Assembly: GCA_016716425.1 (NCBI GenBank)
Contig: JADJWJ010000015.1
Coordinates: forward strand, 1-59,907
Origin: Betaproteobacteria bacterium
GTDB lineage: Bacteria > Pseudomonadota > Gammaproteobacteria > Burkholderiales > Casimicrobiaceae
Reading direction: 5' to 3'
Length of the DNA stretch: 59,907 nucleotides
Shown here: positions 28,125 to 37,021 of the stretch, one piece after another
Layout of the letters: each line of letters begins with the position of its first letter
Numbering within the stretch: position 1 is the first letter of the stretch
Position numbers and translations under genes: made by a program
Notes under the pieces: model-generated
Databases searched by the model: none
What the model was told of the DNA's origin: nothing
What the model saw: the letters and a program-made list of their open reading frames with translations, nothing else

Positions 28125-29272
28125 CGGTGCGCGCCGCGCGGCGGGCCCTGGCGCTCGCGGCAGTCGCGGTGGCGCTCGCCGCGTGCGGCGCGAAGGAGGC
28201 GCCGCCGCCTCCCGTGCGCCCGGTGGTACTGACGCAGGTCGCGCTGGGCGGCGCCGCCGACACCGCCGTGTTTGCCGGCGAGGTGAAGCCGCGGCACGAG
28301 GCGGACTTGGGCTTCCGGATCGGCGGCAAGCTCGTCGCACGCTACGTCGACGTCGGCGCGCGCGTGCAGAAGGGGCAGGCGCTCGCCCGGCTCGACCCGG
28401 CCGACGTCGGGCTGCAGGCCGACGCCGCGCAGGCGCAGGTCGCCGCCACCGAGACCGAGTACCGGTTCGCCGAGGGCGAGCACGAGCGCTACCAGAACCT
28501 CTTCCGCGAGAAGTTCATCAGCGCGTCCGCGCTCGACGCCAAGCGCAACGCGCGCGACAGCGCGCGCGCGAAGCACGAGCAGGCGAAGGCGAACCTCGCC
28601 GTGGCGCAGAACCAGGCGAGCTACGCGTCGCTCGTCGCGAGCGAGGACGGCGTGGTCACCGCGGTCATGGCGGAACCGGGCCAGGTCGTCGCGGCCGGGC
28701 AGGGTGTCGTGCGCGTCGCGCGCGAGGACGAGCGCGAGGTGGCGATCAGCGTCCCGGAAAACCGCGTCGGCGAACTGCGCGCGGCGCGCCGGCTGGTCGC
28801 GGCCCTGTGGGCGAACCCGGGCAAGACCTACGCGGCGCGCGTGCGCGAGATCGCGCCCGCCGTCGATCCGGTCACGCGGACGTTCGCCGCACGGGTCACG
28901 ATCGTCGATGCCGACCCGTCCGTACAGTGGGGCATGACCGCCAACGTCGGCCTCGTCGGGCCAGGCGGCGCCGCGACCGCTCTGCTGCCGCTGACCGCGA
29001 TCTACCACAAGGACGGCCAGCCGGCCGTGTGGCGCTTCGACCCGGCCTCGGGGCAGGTGTCGCTCGTGCCCGTCGTGGTCGGCCAATACCGCGAGGACGG
29101 CGTGGTCGTGACGTCCGGCGTGGCCGACGGCGACCGGATCGTCGCGGCGGGTGCGAACAAGCTCGTGCCGGGCCAGGTCGTGCGGCCGTACGACGCGGGC
29201 CCGGCGGGTCCGGCCGCCGCCGGCGCGGGCGCGGGCGGCGTCCCCGCCAAGGGCCTCGCGCAGGGCCGCTGA
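28121..29272 (+). CDS. RND efflux periplasmic adaptor (membrane fusion lipoprotein)
   Basis: The 383-residue adaptor links an RND pump to an outer-membrane channel. The lipobox LAAC puts the lipidated cysteine at residue 22. The family blocks are GFRIGGKLVARYVDVGARVQKGQALARLDPADV (barrel/lipoyl, about 64-97), a coiled-coil hairpin around 100-160, and VVTAVMAEPGQVVAAGQGVVRVA. The C-terminus is Gly/Ala-rich. It overlaps tetR by four bases and precedes the pump by 19 bases. Confidence 0.93.
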   Translation: MTVRAARRALALAAVAVALAACGAKEAPPPPVRPVVLTQVALGGAADTAVFAGEVKPRHEADLGFRIGGKLVARYVDVGARVQKGQALARLDPADVGLQADAAQAQVAATETEYRFAEGEHERYQNLFREKFISASALDAKRNARDSARAKHEQAKANLAVAQNQASYASLVASEDGVVTAVMAEPGQVVAAGQGVVRVAREDEREVAISVPENRVGELRAARRLVAALWANPGKTYAARVREIAPAVDPVTRTFAARVTIVDADPSVQWGMTANVGLVGPGGAATALLPLTAIYHKDGQPAVWRFDPASGQVSLVPVVVGQYREDGVVVTSGVADGDRIVAAGANKLVPGQVVRPYDAGPAGPAAAGAGAGGVPAKGLAQGR

Positions 29273-29291
29273 CGCGCATCCGGCCGCCGCG

Positions 29292-32200
29292 ATGACGTCG
29301 CCGCTTCCGCCCGGGCATGCGCCCGGCTCGCGCTTCAACCTGTCCGAGTGGGCGCTGACGCACCGCGGGCTCGTCTTCTACCTGATCGTCGTCGCCGCGC
29401 TCGCCGGTGCGCTCGCGTACCAGCGGCTCGGCCAGTCCGAGGATCCGCCGTACACGTTCCGCGTGATGGTGGTGAAGACCAACTGGCCCGGCGCCACCGC
29501 CTACGAGGTCGAGCAGCAGGTCACCGACCGCGTCGAGCGCAAGTTGCAGGACGTGCCGAACATCGACTGGGTGAGGAGCTACTCGAAGCCCGGCGAGTCG
29601 CTCGTCTTCTTCGCGATGAAGGACTCCGCGCCCGCCAGCGGCACCGCCGACGCGTTCTACCAGGTGCGCAAGAAGGTCGGCGACATCCGCCACCAGCTGC
29701 CGGCGGGCATCCAGGGCCCCTACTTCAACGACGAGTTCGGCGACACGTACACGAACATCTACGCGCTCGTCTCCGACAGCTTCGGCTACCGCGACCTGAA
29801 GGAGTTCGGCAACAAGGTGCGCGCGGAGCTCCTGCAGGTGCCGAACGTCGGCAAGGTCGAGTTCATCGGCGAGCAGGAGGAGAAGATCTTCATCGAGCTT
29901 GCCAACAGCAAGCTCGCCACGCTGGGCATCGACCCGTCCGAGATCATCGGTACGCTCGCGAAGCAGAACGTCGTCGCGGCGGCCGGCGCGTTCGACACGG
30001 CGACCGACCGCGTGTACGTGCGGCCGACCGGCGCGTTCGACAGCGTCGAGGCGATCCGCGACATCGCGCTGCGCGCGAACAACCGCGTGCTGCGGCTGGG
30101 CGACATCGCGGCCGTCACGCGCGGCTACGTCGACCCGCCGCAGCAGAAGATGCGCGTGGGCGGCCGCGAGGCGCTCGGCCTCGGCGTGACGATGGTCAGG
30201 GGCGGCGACGTGATCGAGCTGGGCCGCGACCTCGAGCGCGAGGTCGCGCGCGTCGCACAGCACCTGCCGGTCGGCGTCGAGCTCGTCGAGGTCGCCAGCA
30301 TGCCGCGCGCCGTCCAGCGTTCGATCAACCAGTTCCTGCGCTCGCTCGCCGAGGCGGTCGCCATCGTGCTGGCGGTCTCGCTGGTGAGCCTCGGTCTGCG
30401 CACGGGGCTCGTCGTCGCCATCTCGATCCCGCTGGTGCTGGCGATCACGTTCCTGTGCATGTGGCTCCTCGACATCGGCCTGCACAAGATCTCGCTGGGC
30501 GCGCTCATCCTGTCGCTCGGGCTGCTCGTCGACGACGCGATCATCGCGGTCGAGATGATGGCGATCAAGCTGGAGCAGGGGTACGACCGCTTCCGCGCGG
30601 CGAGCTTCGCGTACACGAGCACCGCGTATCCGATGCTGACGGGGACGCTCGTCACCGTGGCCGGCTTCCTGCCGATCGCGACCGCGAAGTCGGGCACCGG
30701 CGAGTACACGCGGTCGATCTTCCAGGTGTCGGCGATCGCGCTGATCGCGTCGTGGGTGGTCGCGGTCGTCGTCATCCCGTACCTGGGCTACCGGATGCTG
30801 CCGGACCGCGCGCACGCGCACGCGCCGCCGCTGTGGCGGCGGCTCCTGGCGCGCGCCACCGGCCGGCCGCTGCCCCCGCAGGCGCCCCTCGAGCCCCCGA
30901 CCGACGACCCGGAGGAGGTCTACCGGACGCCGTTCTACAACGGCCTCTCCCGCGCGATCGCGTGGTGCGTCGCGCACCGCGCCACGATCCTCGTCGGTAC
31001 GCTGGCGGCGTTCGCCGGCTCGCTCGCGCTGTTCCGTTTCGTGCCGCAGCAGTTCTTCCCGGCCTCCTCCCGCCTCGAGCTGCTGGTGGACCTCAAGCTG
31101 CCGGAGGGCAGCTCGTTCGCGGCGTCGCTGGCCGCGGCGAAGAAGCTCGAAGGCGTGCTCGACCGCGACCCCGGGGTGGAGAGCTACGTGGCATACGTGG
31201 GCAGCGGCTCGCCGCGCTTCTACCTGCCCCTCGACCAGCAGCTCACGCAGGCGAACTTCGCGCAGTTCGTGCTGATCGCGAAGAACTTTCCCGAGCGCGA
31301 GGCGGTGCGCTCGCGCCTGCTCGACCTGTTCGAGCGGGACTTTCCGGAACTGCGCGGACGCGTCTCGCGGCTGGAGAACGGACCGCCGGTCGGATTTCCG
31401 GTGCAGTTCCGCGTGTCCGGCGACAATGTGGCCGAAGTGCGCCGGATCGCGCAGCAGGTGGCCGACGCCATGCGCCGCGACCCGGAGGCCGCGAACGTGC
31501 AGTTCGACTGGGACGAGCCGTCCAAGGTCATCCGCGTGGCCATCGACCAGAACAAGGCGCGCGTGCTCGGACTCTCGTCGCAGGAGCTGGCCGCGTTCCT
31601 CAACAACTCGCTGTCGGGCTTCACCGTGACCTACTACCGCGAGCGCGACAAGCAGATCGAGGTGCTGCTGCGCGGCGCCGCCGACGAGCGCGCGAAGATG
31701 AGCTTCCTGAAGGACCTCGCGATCCCCGCGCGCAACGGCCGTGCCGTGCCGATCACGCAGGTCGCCGACATCCGCTACGAGCTCGAGGACGGCATCCTGT
31801 GGCGGCGCAACCGGCTGCCGACGATCACCGTGCGCGCCGACGTGCGCGGCGACGCGCAGGGGCCGGACGTCGCCAAAAGGATCGAGCGCGATCTCGAGAC
31901 CGTGCGCGCCGGGCTGCCGCTCGGCTACCGGATCGAGCTGGGCGGCGCGATCGAGGACTCGGGCAAGGGCCAGCGGTCGATCGTCGCCGGCATCCCGCTG
32001 CTGGTGATCACGGTGCTGACGCTGCTGATGATCCAGCTGAAGAGCTTCTCGCGCACGCTGATGGTCGTGCTGACGGCGCCGCTCGGGCTCATCGGCGTCG
32101 TGCTCGCGCTGCTCGCGTTCGGCAAGCCGTTCGGCTTCGTCGCGATGCTGGGGACGATCGCGCTGGCGGGCATCATCATGCGCAACTCGGTGATCCTCGT

Positions 32201-32480
32201 CGACCAGATCGAGCAGGACATCGCCGCCGGCGCGTCCGGCCGCGACGCGGTGGTCGGCGCGACGGTGCGGCGGTTCCGCCCGATCGTGCTCACCGCGTCC
32301 GCCGCCGTGCTCGCGCTGGTGCCGCTCGTGCGCAGCGACTTCTTCGGGCCGATGGCGGTGGCGATGATGGGCGGCATCGTCGTCGCGACGGTGCTGACGC
32401 TCGTGTTCCTGCCCGCGCTGTACGCGGCGTGGTTCCGGATCGGGGCCGCCGCCACGCCGGCGCCGGCCCCGCGGGTATGA
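29292..32480 (+). CDS. RND efflux transporter permease (AcrB/MdtB-like)
   Basis: The inner-membrane proton-driven pump has 1062 residues, with two repeats of a membrane helix plus a large periplasmic loop. The first helix is near residue 27-46, and the TM4 motif is GLLVDDAIIAVEMMAIKLEQG near 414-434. RND-specific sequences include GATAYEVEQQVTDRVERKL and, near the C-terminus, GTIALAGIIMRNSVILVDQIEQD. No outer-membrane channel gene follows, so it must use one encoded elsewhere. The substrate is unknown. An upstream in-frame extension overlaps the adaptor gene and is rejected. Confidence 0.94.
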   Translation: MTSPLPPGHAPGSRFNLSEWALTHRGLVFYLIVVAALAGALAYQRLGQSEDPPYTFRVMVVKTNWPGATAYEVEQQVTDRVERKLQDVPNIDWVRSYSKPGESLVFFAMKDSAPASGTADAFYQVRKKVGDIRHQLPAGIQGPYFNDEFGDTYTNIYALVSDSFGYRDLKEFGNKVRAELLQVPNVGKVEFIGEQEEKIFIELANSKLATLGIDPSEIIGTLAKQNVVAAAGAFDTATDRVYVRPTGAFDSVEAIRDIALRANNRVLRLGDIAAVTRGYVDPPQQKMRVGGREALGLGVTMVRGGDVIELGRDLEREVARVAQHLPVGVELVEVASMPRAVQRSINQFLRSLAEAVAIVLAVSLVSLGLRTGLVVAISIPLVLAITFLCMWLLDIGLHKISLGALILSLGLLVDDAIIAVEMMAIKLEQGYDRFRAASFAYTSTAYPMLTGTLVTVAGFLPIATAKSGTGEYTRSIFQVSAIALIASWVVAVVVIPYLGYRMLPDRAHAHAPPLWRRLLARATGRPLPPQAPLEPPTDDPEEVYRTPFYNGLSRAIAWCVAHRATILVGTLAAFAGSLALFRFVPQQFFPASSRLELLVDLKLPEGSSFAASLAAAKKLEGVLDRDPGVESYVAYVGSGSPRFYLPLDQQLTQANFAQFVLIAKNFPEREAVRSRLLDLFERDFPELRGRVSRLENGPPVGFPVQFRVSGDNVAEVRRIAQQVADAMRRDPEAANVQFDWDEPSKVIRVAIDQNKARVLGLSSQELAAFLNNSLSGFTVTYYRERDKQIEVLLRGAADERAKMSFLKDLAIPARNGRAVPITQVADIRYELEDGILWRRNRLPTITVRADVRGDAQGPDVAKRIERDLETVRAGLPLGYRIELGGAIEDSGKGQRSIVAGIPLLVITVLTLLMIQLKSFSRTLMVVLTAPLGLIGVVLALLAFGKPFGFVAMLGTIALAGIIMRNSVILVDQIEQDIAAGASGRDAVVGATVRRFRPIVLTASAAVLALVPLVRSDFFGPMAVAMMGGIVVATVLTLVFLPALYAAWFRIGAAATPAPAPRV

Positions 32481-32547
32481 GCGCCGGCATGCCCGAGGCA
32501 CGCGCTCCCCGGGTGGAGCGGCGCGCAGCGCGGATCGGGGGAAATCC

Positions 32548-33174
32548 GTGAACGTGCTGGTCGTCGGCGGCACCCGGGGCCTGGGCCGCGCGGTGGTCGT
32601 CGCCGCCCACGCCGCCGGGCACACGCTGACGGCGATGGCGCGCGACGCCGCCGGCTTCGCCGCACCGGTGACCGGCGTGCGCATGGTGGTCGGCGACGCG
32701 GGCGACGCCGACGACGTCGAGCGCGCGGTAGCCGGGCAGCACGCCGTGGTGTGGGCCGTGTCGGTGCCGCCGGGCCGTGACGGCGCGCACGCCGCATCGC
32801 GCGGCGCCGCGCTCGTGATCGCCGCGATGGCGCGCCACGGCGTCCGGCGGCTCGTCTGCGTGACCTGCGCCGGGGCAGGGGGCGCGGCGCGCCGGGGCCT
32901 CGTCCGCGGCCGGCTCGTGCCGCCGGCACTTTCGCGCGCCCTCGCCGAGGACGCGCTGCGGCAGGAGGCCGCGGTGCGGGCGAGCGCCGCCGACTGGATC
33001 CTCGTGCGGCCCGCCGTGCTGACGCGCGGCGCCGCGACCGGCCTCTACCAGGTGCTGACGGAGCCGCCGGCGGGGCCGTTGCGGCGCATCGCCCGTGGCG
33101 ACGTCGCGGAGTTCGTCGTCGGGAACCTCGAGGCGCCCGACTACGTGCGCCGGATCGTGCTGCTGTCCGGCTGA
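32548..33174 (+). CDS. NAD(P)-binding atypical SDR-type protein
   Basis: The 208-residue Rossmann-fold protein has the dinucleotide motif VVGGTRGLGRAVV (residues 5-17) and a GDAGDADDVERAV block, and resembles the NAD(P)H-binding NmrA/SDR-a5 group that often acts as oxidoreductase or redox sensor. No catalytic YxxxK is clear. It stands 67 bases after the RND pump and 83 before ribBA, with no obvious link to either. Confidence 0.7.
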   Translation: MNVLVVGGTRGLGRAVVVAAHAAGHTLTAMARDAAGFAAPVTGVRMVVGDAGDADDVERAVAGQHAVVWAVSVPPGRDGAHAASRGAALVIAAMARHGVRRLVCVTCAGAGGAARRGLVRGRLVPPALSRALAEDALRQEAAVRASAADWILVRPAVLTRGAATGLYQVLTEPPAGPLRRIARGDVAEFVVGNLEAPDYVRRIVLLSG

Positions 33175-33198
33175 CCGGCCGGTCGGGGATGCGTGGAG

Positions 33199-33204
33199 TA
33201 AAAT
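33199..33204 (+). promoter_or_regulatory. candidate -10 element for the ribBA operon
   Basis: TAAAAT lies 53 bases before the ribBA start, in a GC-rich context. The -35 region is poor. No FMN-riboswitch-like conserved fold is visible in the 83-base leader, which is too short for one. Confidence 0.4.
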
Positions 33205-33257
33205 CGCGTGCTGTCGGCGCGGGCACGCGCGCCGCGGCGCCACCAGGAGCCTTGTCG

Positions 33258-34367
33258 ATGCCGCTTGCCACCGTTCCGGAGATCGTCGCCGAGCTGAAGG
33301 CCGGCCGCATGGTCGTCCTCGTCGACGAGGAGGACCGCGAGAACGAGGGCGATCTCGTGCTCGCCGCGGACTTCGTCACGCCCGACGCGATCAACTTCAT
33401 GGCCAAGCACGCGCGCGGGCTCGTGTGCCTGACGCTGACCGAGGACCGCTGCCGCCAGCTCGGACTGCCGCTGATGGTGTCGGTCAACCGTTCGGGCACC
33501 GGCACCAACTTCACGGTGTCGATCGAGGCCGCCGAGGGCGTCACCACCGGCATTTCGGCGGCGGACCGCGCCCGCACCGTCCAGCTGGCCGTCGCGGCCG
33601 ACGCAAAGCCGGCGGATCTCGTGCAGCCGGGCCACATCTTCCCGGTGATGGCGCAGCCGGGCGGCGTGCTGGTGCGCGCCGGCCACACCGAGGCCGGCTG
33701 CGACCTGGCGCGGCTTGCCGGCCTGACGCCCGCCGCGGTCATCTGCGAGGTCATGCGCGACGACGGCACGATGGCGCGGATGCCGGACCTCGAGGCGTTC
33801 GCGCGCGCGCACGGCCTCAAGATCGGCGCGATCACCGACCTCATCCACTACCGCAGCCGCACCGAGCGGATCGTCGAGCGGATCGCCGAGCGGCCCCTCA
33901 ACACCGGGCACGGCGCGTTCCGGCTCGTCGTCTACCGCGACAAGATCTCCGACGCGACGCACCTGGCGCTGGTGCGCGGCCCGATCGCCCCCGACGCCGA
34001 GACGCTGGTGCGCGTGCACGAGCCGCTGTCGGTGATGGACCTGCTCGACGCCGACAGCGGCGCGCATTCGTGGACGGTCGGCGGCGCGCTCGCGGCGATC
34101 GCCCACGCCGGCCGCGGCGTGGTCGTGCTGCTGCACCGGCCGGAGAGCGCCGAGGAACTGCGCCAGCGCGCGATCGCGCCGTCGTCGCCGCCGGCGCACG
34201 CCAAGATGGACCTGCGCAACTACGGCATCGGCGCGCAGATCCTGCGCGACCTCAACGTCGGCCGCATGCGGCTGCTCGCGAAGCCGCGCAAGATGCCGAG
34301 CATGGCCGGCTTCGACCTCGAGGTCACCGGCTACGAGGACGAGCCCGCGGCGCGCGGCCACGCGTGA
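33258..34367 (+). CDS. ribBA: 3,4-dihydroxy-2-butanone 4-phosphate synthase fused to a degenerate GTP cyclohydrolase II domain (RibBX type)
   Basis: The 369-residue protein has an N-terminal RibB domain with LVDEEDRENEGDLVLAADFV (about 20-39), the RSGTGTNFTVSIEAA loop and RAGHTEAGCDLARLAGL; this makes the four-carbon unit of riboflavin from ribulose 5-phosphate. The C-terminal domain (from about 210) resembles GTP cyclohydrolase II but lacks the zinc cysteines: where active enzymes read VHSECLTGD, this one reads VHEPLSVMDLL. It therefore probably cannot open the GTP ring, and a separate ribA is needed. AGGAG lies eight bases before the ATG at 33258. Confidence 0.93.
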   Translation: MPLATVPEIVAELKAGRMVVLVDEEDRENEGDLVLAADFVTPDAINFMAKHARGLVCLTLTEDRCRQLGLPLMVSVNRSGTGTNFTVSIEAAEGVTTGISAADRARTVQLAVAADAKPADLVQPGHIFPVMAQPGGVLVRAGHTEAGCDLARLAGLTPAAVICEVMRDDGTMARMPDLEAFARAHGLKIGAITDLIHYRSRTERIVERIAERPLNTGHGAFRLVVYRDKISDATHLALVRGPIAPDAETLVRVHEPLSVMDLLDADSGAHSWTVGGALAAIAHAGRGVVVLLHRPESAEELRQRAIAPSSPPAHAKMDLRNYGIGAQILRDLNVGRMRLLAKPRKMPSMAGFDLEVTGYEDEPAARGHA

Positions 34368-34383
34368 TCCCCGGACGGTTGCC

Positions 34384-34851
34384 ATGGCCGTGAACCGCAT
34401 CACCGCCGCCTCGCGGCGCGAGGGCGCCCGCGTGGGCATCGTGCTGGCGCGCTTCAATCCGGCCATCGGCGAGGGCCTGCTCGCCGGCGCGCTGGCGGCG
34501 CTCGCGGACGCGGGTGTGGCCGACGAGCGCGTCACGCTGGTGACGGTGCCGGGCGCGCTGGAGGCGCCGCTCGCGCTGCAGCGGCTCGCGCAATCGGGCG
34601 ACTACGACGCGCTGGTCGCGCTGGGCGCGGTGATCCGCGGCGACACCTACCACTTCGAGATCGTCTGCAACGAGTCCGCCGCCGGCGTGTCGAGCGTCGC
34701 GCTCGAGTTCGGCGTCCCGATCGGCAACGGCATCCTGACCTGCGACACCGAAGCGCAGGCGCGCTCGCGCATGGACACGAAGGGACGCGAGGCCGTGCAG
34801 GCCGCGCTCGAGCTCGCCAACCTCTTCGACGCGATCGATGACGAGGACTAG
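34384..34851 (+). CDS. ribH: 6,7-dimethyl-8-ribityllumazine synthase
   Basis: Condenses the RibB product with the aminopyrimidine to form lumazine. The 155-residue protein has VGIVLARFNPAIGEGLLAGAL, VPGALEAPLALQRL, and GAVIRGDTYHFEIVCNESA with the active-site His90. Normal family length. The 3' end overlaps nusB by 14 bases. Confidence 0.97.
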   Translation: MAVNRITAASRREGARVGIVLARFNPAIGEGLLAGALAALADAGVADERVTLVTVPGALEAPLALQRLAQSGDYDALVALGAVIRGDTYHFEIVCNESAAGVSSVALEFGVPIGNGILTCDTEAQARSRMDTKGREAVQAALELANLFDAIDDED

Positions 34852-35275
34852 CCCGCGCCGCCGCTCGCGCGAACTCGTGCTGCAGGGTCTGTACCAGCGG
34901 CAGCTGTCCGGCAATGCCGCGGACGCCGTGCACGACGACCTGGCCGGCAGCCCCGGCTTCGCGCGCGCCGACCAGCCGTACTTCGACGAACTCTGGCACG
35001 GGGTGGCGGCAGAGTACGATGCGCTGCTCGCGGCGCTGGCGCCGCACCTCGACCGCAAGCCGTCCGCGCTGTCGCCGGTCGAGCGTGCGATCCTCGTCAT
35101 CGGCGCGTGGGAGCTCGCGCGCCGCGCCGAAATTCCGTACCGGGTCGTCATCAACGAGGCCGTCGAGCTCGCGAAGCTGTTCGGCGGCACCGACGGTTAC
35201 CGGTACGTCAACGGCGTGCTCGACCGTTTCGCCGCCGATGCGCGCGCGGCGGAAATTGCCGCGCTCCCGCGCTGA
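34838..35275 (+). CDS. nusB: transcription antitermination factor NusB
   Basis: All-helical RNA-binding protein that with NusE(S10) promotes rRNA antitermination. The 145-residue protein opens RRRSRELVLQGLYQRQLSG and has the ERAILVIGAWELARRAEIPYRVVINEAVELAKLFGGTDGYRYVNGVLDR block (about 82-129). The ribH-nusB order is widely conserved. Confidence 0.96.
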   Translation: MTRTSPRRRSRELVLQGLYQRQLSGNAADAVHDDLAGSPGFARADQPYFDELWHGVAAEYDALLAALAPHLDRKPSALSPVERAILVIGAWELARRAEIPYRVVINEAVELAKLFGGTDGYRYVNGVLDRFAADARAAEIAALPR

Positions 35276-35286
35276 CCGCGCGGCCC

Positions 35287-35571
35287 ATGCGCCGCCTCGT
35301 CGCCCTTGCCGCTGCGGCGGCCCTGCTTGCGGTCCCGGCCGCCGCGGCGCCGCGCGCACCCCGCGATCGGGCGCCCGCGCAGTCGGCGCAGGAACTCGCC
35401 AACCGCACGAAGCACCTCTCCATGCCGGCCCACGCGGCGGCGGTCCGGCCCGAGGCGGCGCGCTTCGCGCAGGCGGCCACCCTCGACGTCGACCCGGCGA
35501 AGTTCGGGCCGCCGGAGGAGCGACAGCGGCTCGCGCGCCGGCAGCGCGCGATCGGCGACGCGGCGCGATGA
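35287..35571 (+). CDS. small secreted protein of unknown function
   Basis: The predicted 94-residue protein has a clear signal peptide (MRRLVALAAAAALLAVPAAAA, cleavage near residue 21) and a basic, Ala/Arg-rich mature part with no recognised domain. It lies between nusB and thiL. Its stop overlaps the thiL start as ATGA, which supports real translation. Function is unknown. Confidence 0.65.
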   Translation: MRRLVALAAAAALLAVPAAAAPRAPRDRAPAQSAQELANRTKHLSMPAHAAAVRPEAARFAQAATLDVDPAKFGPPEERQRLARRQRAIGDAAR

Positions 35572-36536
35572 ACGAGTTCGAGCTCATCGACCGGTACTTC
35601 CGGCGCGCGGTTCGCGATCCTGCCGTGCGCGTCGGCGTCGGCGACGACGCGGCGATCGTCGTGCCCGCGCCGGGCTGCGAGCTGGCGCTCGCCGTCGACA
35701 TGCTGGTCGAGGGGCGCCACTTCCTGCCCGGCGTCGATCCCGCCACGCTTGGCCACAAGACGCTTGCCGTGAACCTCTCCGACATGGCGGCGATGGGCGC
35801 CACGCCACGCTGGGCGCTGCTCGGCGGCGCGCTGCCCGACGACGACGCCGAGTGGCTCGCCGCGTTCGCCGGCGGCCTGTTCGCGCTCGCCGCGCGTTTT
35901 TCGGTGGCGCTGGTCGGCGGCGACACGACTCGCGGCCCGCGCAATCTGTGCCTGACGATCGTCGGCGAACTGCCAGCCGGCACCGCGCTCACGCGCTCGG
36001 GCGCGCGCGCGGGGGACGACGTACACGTCTCGGGTCGGCTCGGCGACGCAGCGCTGGCGCTCGCCGCGCTGCAGGGGCGCACGCGGCTCGACGCCGCCGC
36101 GCTGGCCGCGCTCCAGCGGCATCTCGATGCGCCGGAGCCGCGCGTTGCGCTGGGGCAGCGGCTGCGCGGCGTCGCGGCGGCGGCTATCGACGTCTCCGAC
36201 GGACTGGTCGGCGACCTCGGGCACATCCTCGCGATGTCGCAGGTGGGCGCCGAGGTCGACCTGCCGCTCGTGCCGCGCGCGCCGGCGCTCGACGCGCGGC
36301 TGCGCGACGACGAGCGCGACCTGGCGCTCGCGTGCCTGCTGGCCGGCGGCGACGACTACGAGCTCCTCTTCACGGCGCCGCCGTCGGCGCGCGCGCGGCT
36401 CGCGGCAATCGCGGTGGAGCTTTCGCTCCCGATCACGCGCATCGGGCGCATCGTCGCCGGGACCGGACTCGTCGTCCGGGGCGAGGATGGCACGCCGCTC
36501 GCCGAGCTGCCGCAGGCGTTCGACCACTTTCGATGA
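35568..36536 (+). CDS. thiL: thiamine-monophosphate kinase
   Basis: ATP-dependent kinase that makes thiamine pyrophosphate from thiamine monophosphate. The 322-residue protein has FELIDRYF at the N-terminus, VGVGDDAAIVVPAPG, HKTLAVNLSDMAAMGATPRW, VGGDTTRG and the C-terminal LAGGDDYELLFTAPP. These are the PurM-like ThiL signatures. Confidence 0.96.
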   Translation: MNEFELIDRYFRRAVRDPAVRVGVGDDAAIVVPAPGCELALAVDMLVEGRHFLPGVDPATLGHKTLAVNLSDMAAMGATPRWALLGGALPDDDAEWLAAFAGGLFALAARFSVALVGGDTTRGPRNLCLTIVGELPAGTALTRSGARAGDDVHVSGRLGDAALALAALQGRTRLDAAALAALQRHLDAPEPRVALGQRLRGVAAAAIDVSDGLVGDLGHILAMSQVGAEVDLPLVPRAPALDARLRDDERDLALACLLAGGDDYELLFTAPPSARARLAAIAVELSLPITRIGRIVAGTGLVVRGEDGTPLAELPQAFDHFR

Positions 36537-37021
36537 ACGCCCGCCCGAACCTCGCGTTCCTGTTCCGCCATCCGGCGCACTTCATCGCGCTCGGCTTCGG
36601 CGCGGGCCTGGCGCCGGTCGCGCCGGGCACGTTCGGCACGCTCGTCGCCATCCCGATCGCGGTCGCGCTGAACGCGCATGCCGGCGACGGGACGTACGTC
36701 GCGGTGGTCGCGGTTCTGCTCGTCGTCGGCGCGTGGGCGGCGCAGGTCACCGGCCACGCGCTCGGCGTGCCCGACCACGGCAGCCTCGTCATCGACGAAG
36801 TGGCGGCCTTCGTACTGGTGCTCTTCTTCACCGGGACGACGCCGCTTGCCATCGCGCTCGCGTTCGGGTTGTTCCGCTTTTTCGACATTGTCAAGCCGCC
36901 GCCGATCCGGCAGCTCGACGCCGCGCTCAAGAACGGCATCGGCGTCATGGCCGACGACGTGCTCGCGGCGCTGTACGCGGTCTTGGTCTACGCGGTCGGC
37001 GTCCGGATCCTCGGCGGATGA
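36533..37021 (+). CDS. pgpA: phosphatidylglycerophosphatase A
   Basis: Membrane phosphatase producing phosphatidylglycerol from its phosphate. The 162-residue protein has GLAPVAPGTFGTLVAIP, the acidic motif VIDEVAAF, FRFFDIVKPPPI and GVMADDVLAALYAVL, with about four hydrophobic segments. thiL-pgpA is a conserved pair; the starts and stops overlap (ATGA). Confidence 0.96.
   Translation: MNARPNLAFLFRHPAHFIALGFGAGLAPVAPGTFGTLVAIPIAVALNAHAGDGTYVAVVAVLLVVGAWAAQVTGHALGVPDHGSLVIDEVAAFVLVLFFTGTTPLAIALAFGLFRFFDIVKPPPIRQLDAALKNGIGVMADDVLAALYAVLVYAVGVRILGG

Noticed and set aside
33175..33257. FMN riboswitch upstream of ribBA
   Set aside because: The leader is only 83 bases and none of the conserved riboswitch segments could be recognised there or before ribD or ribE.
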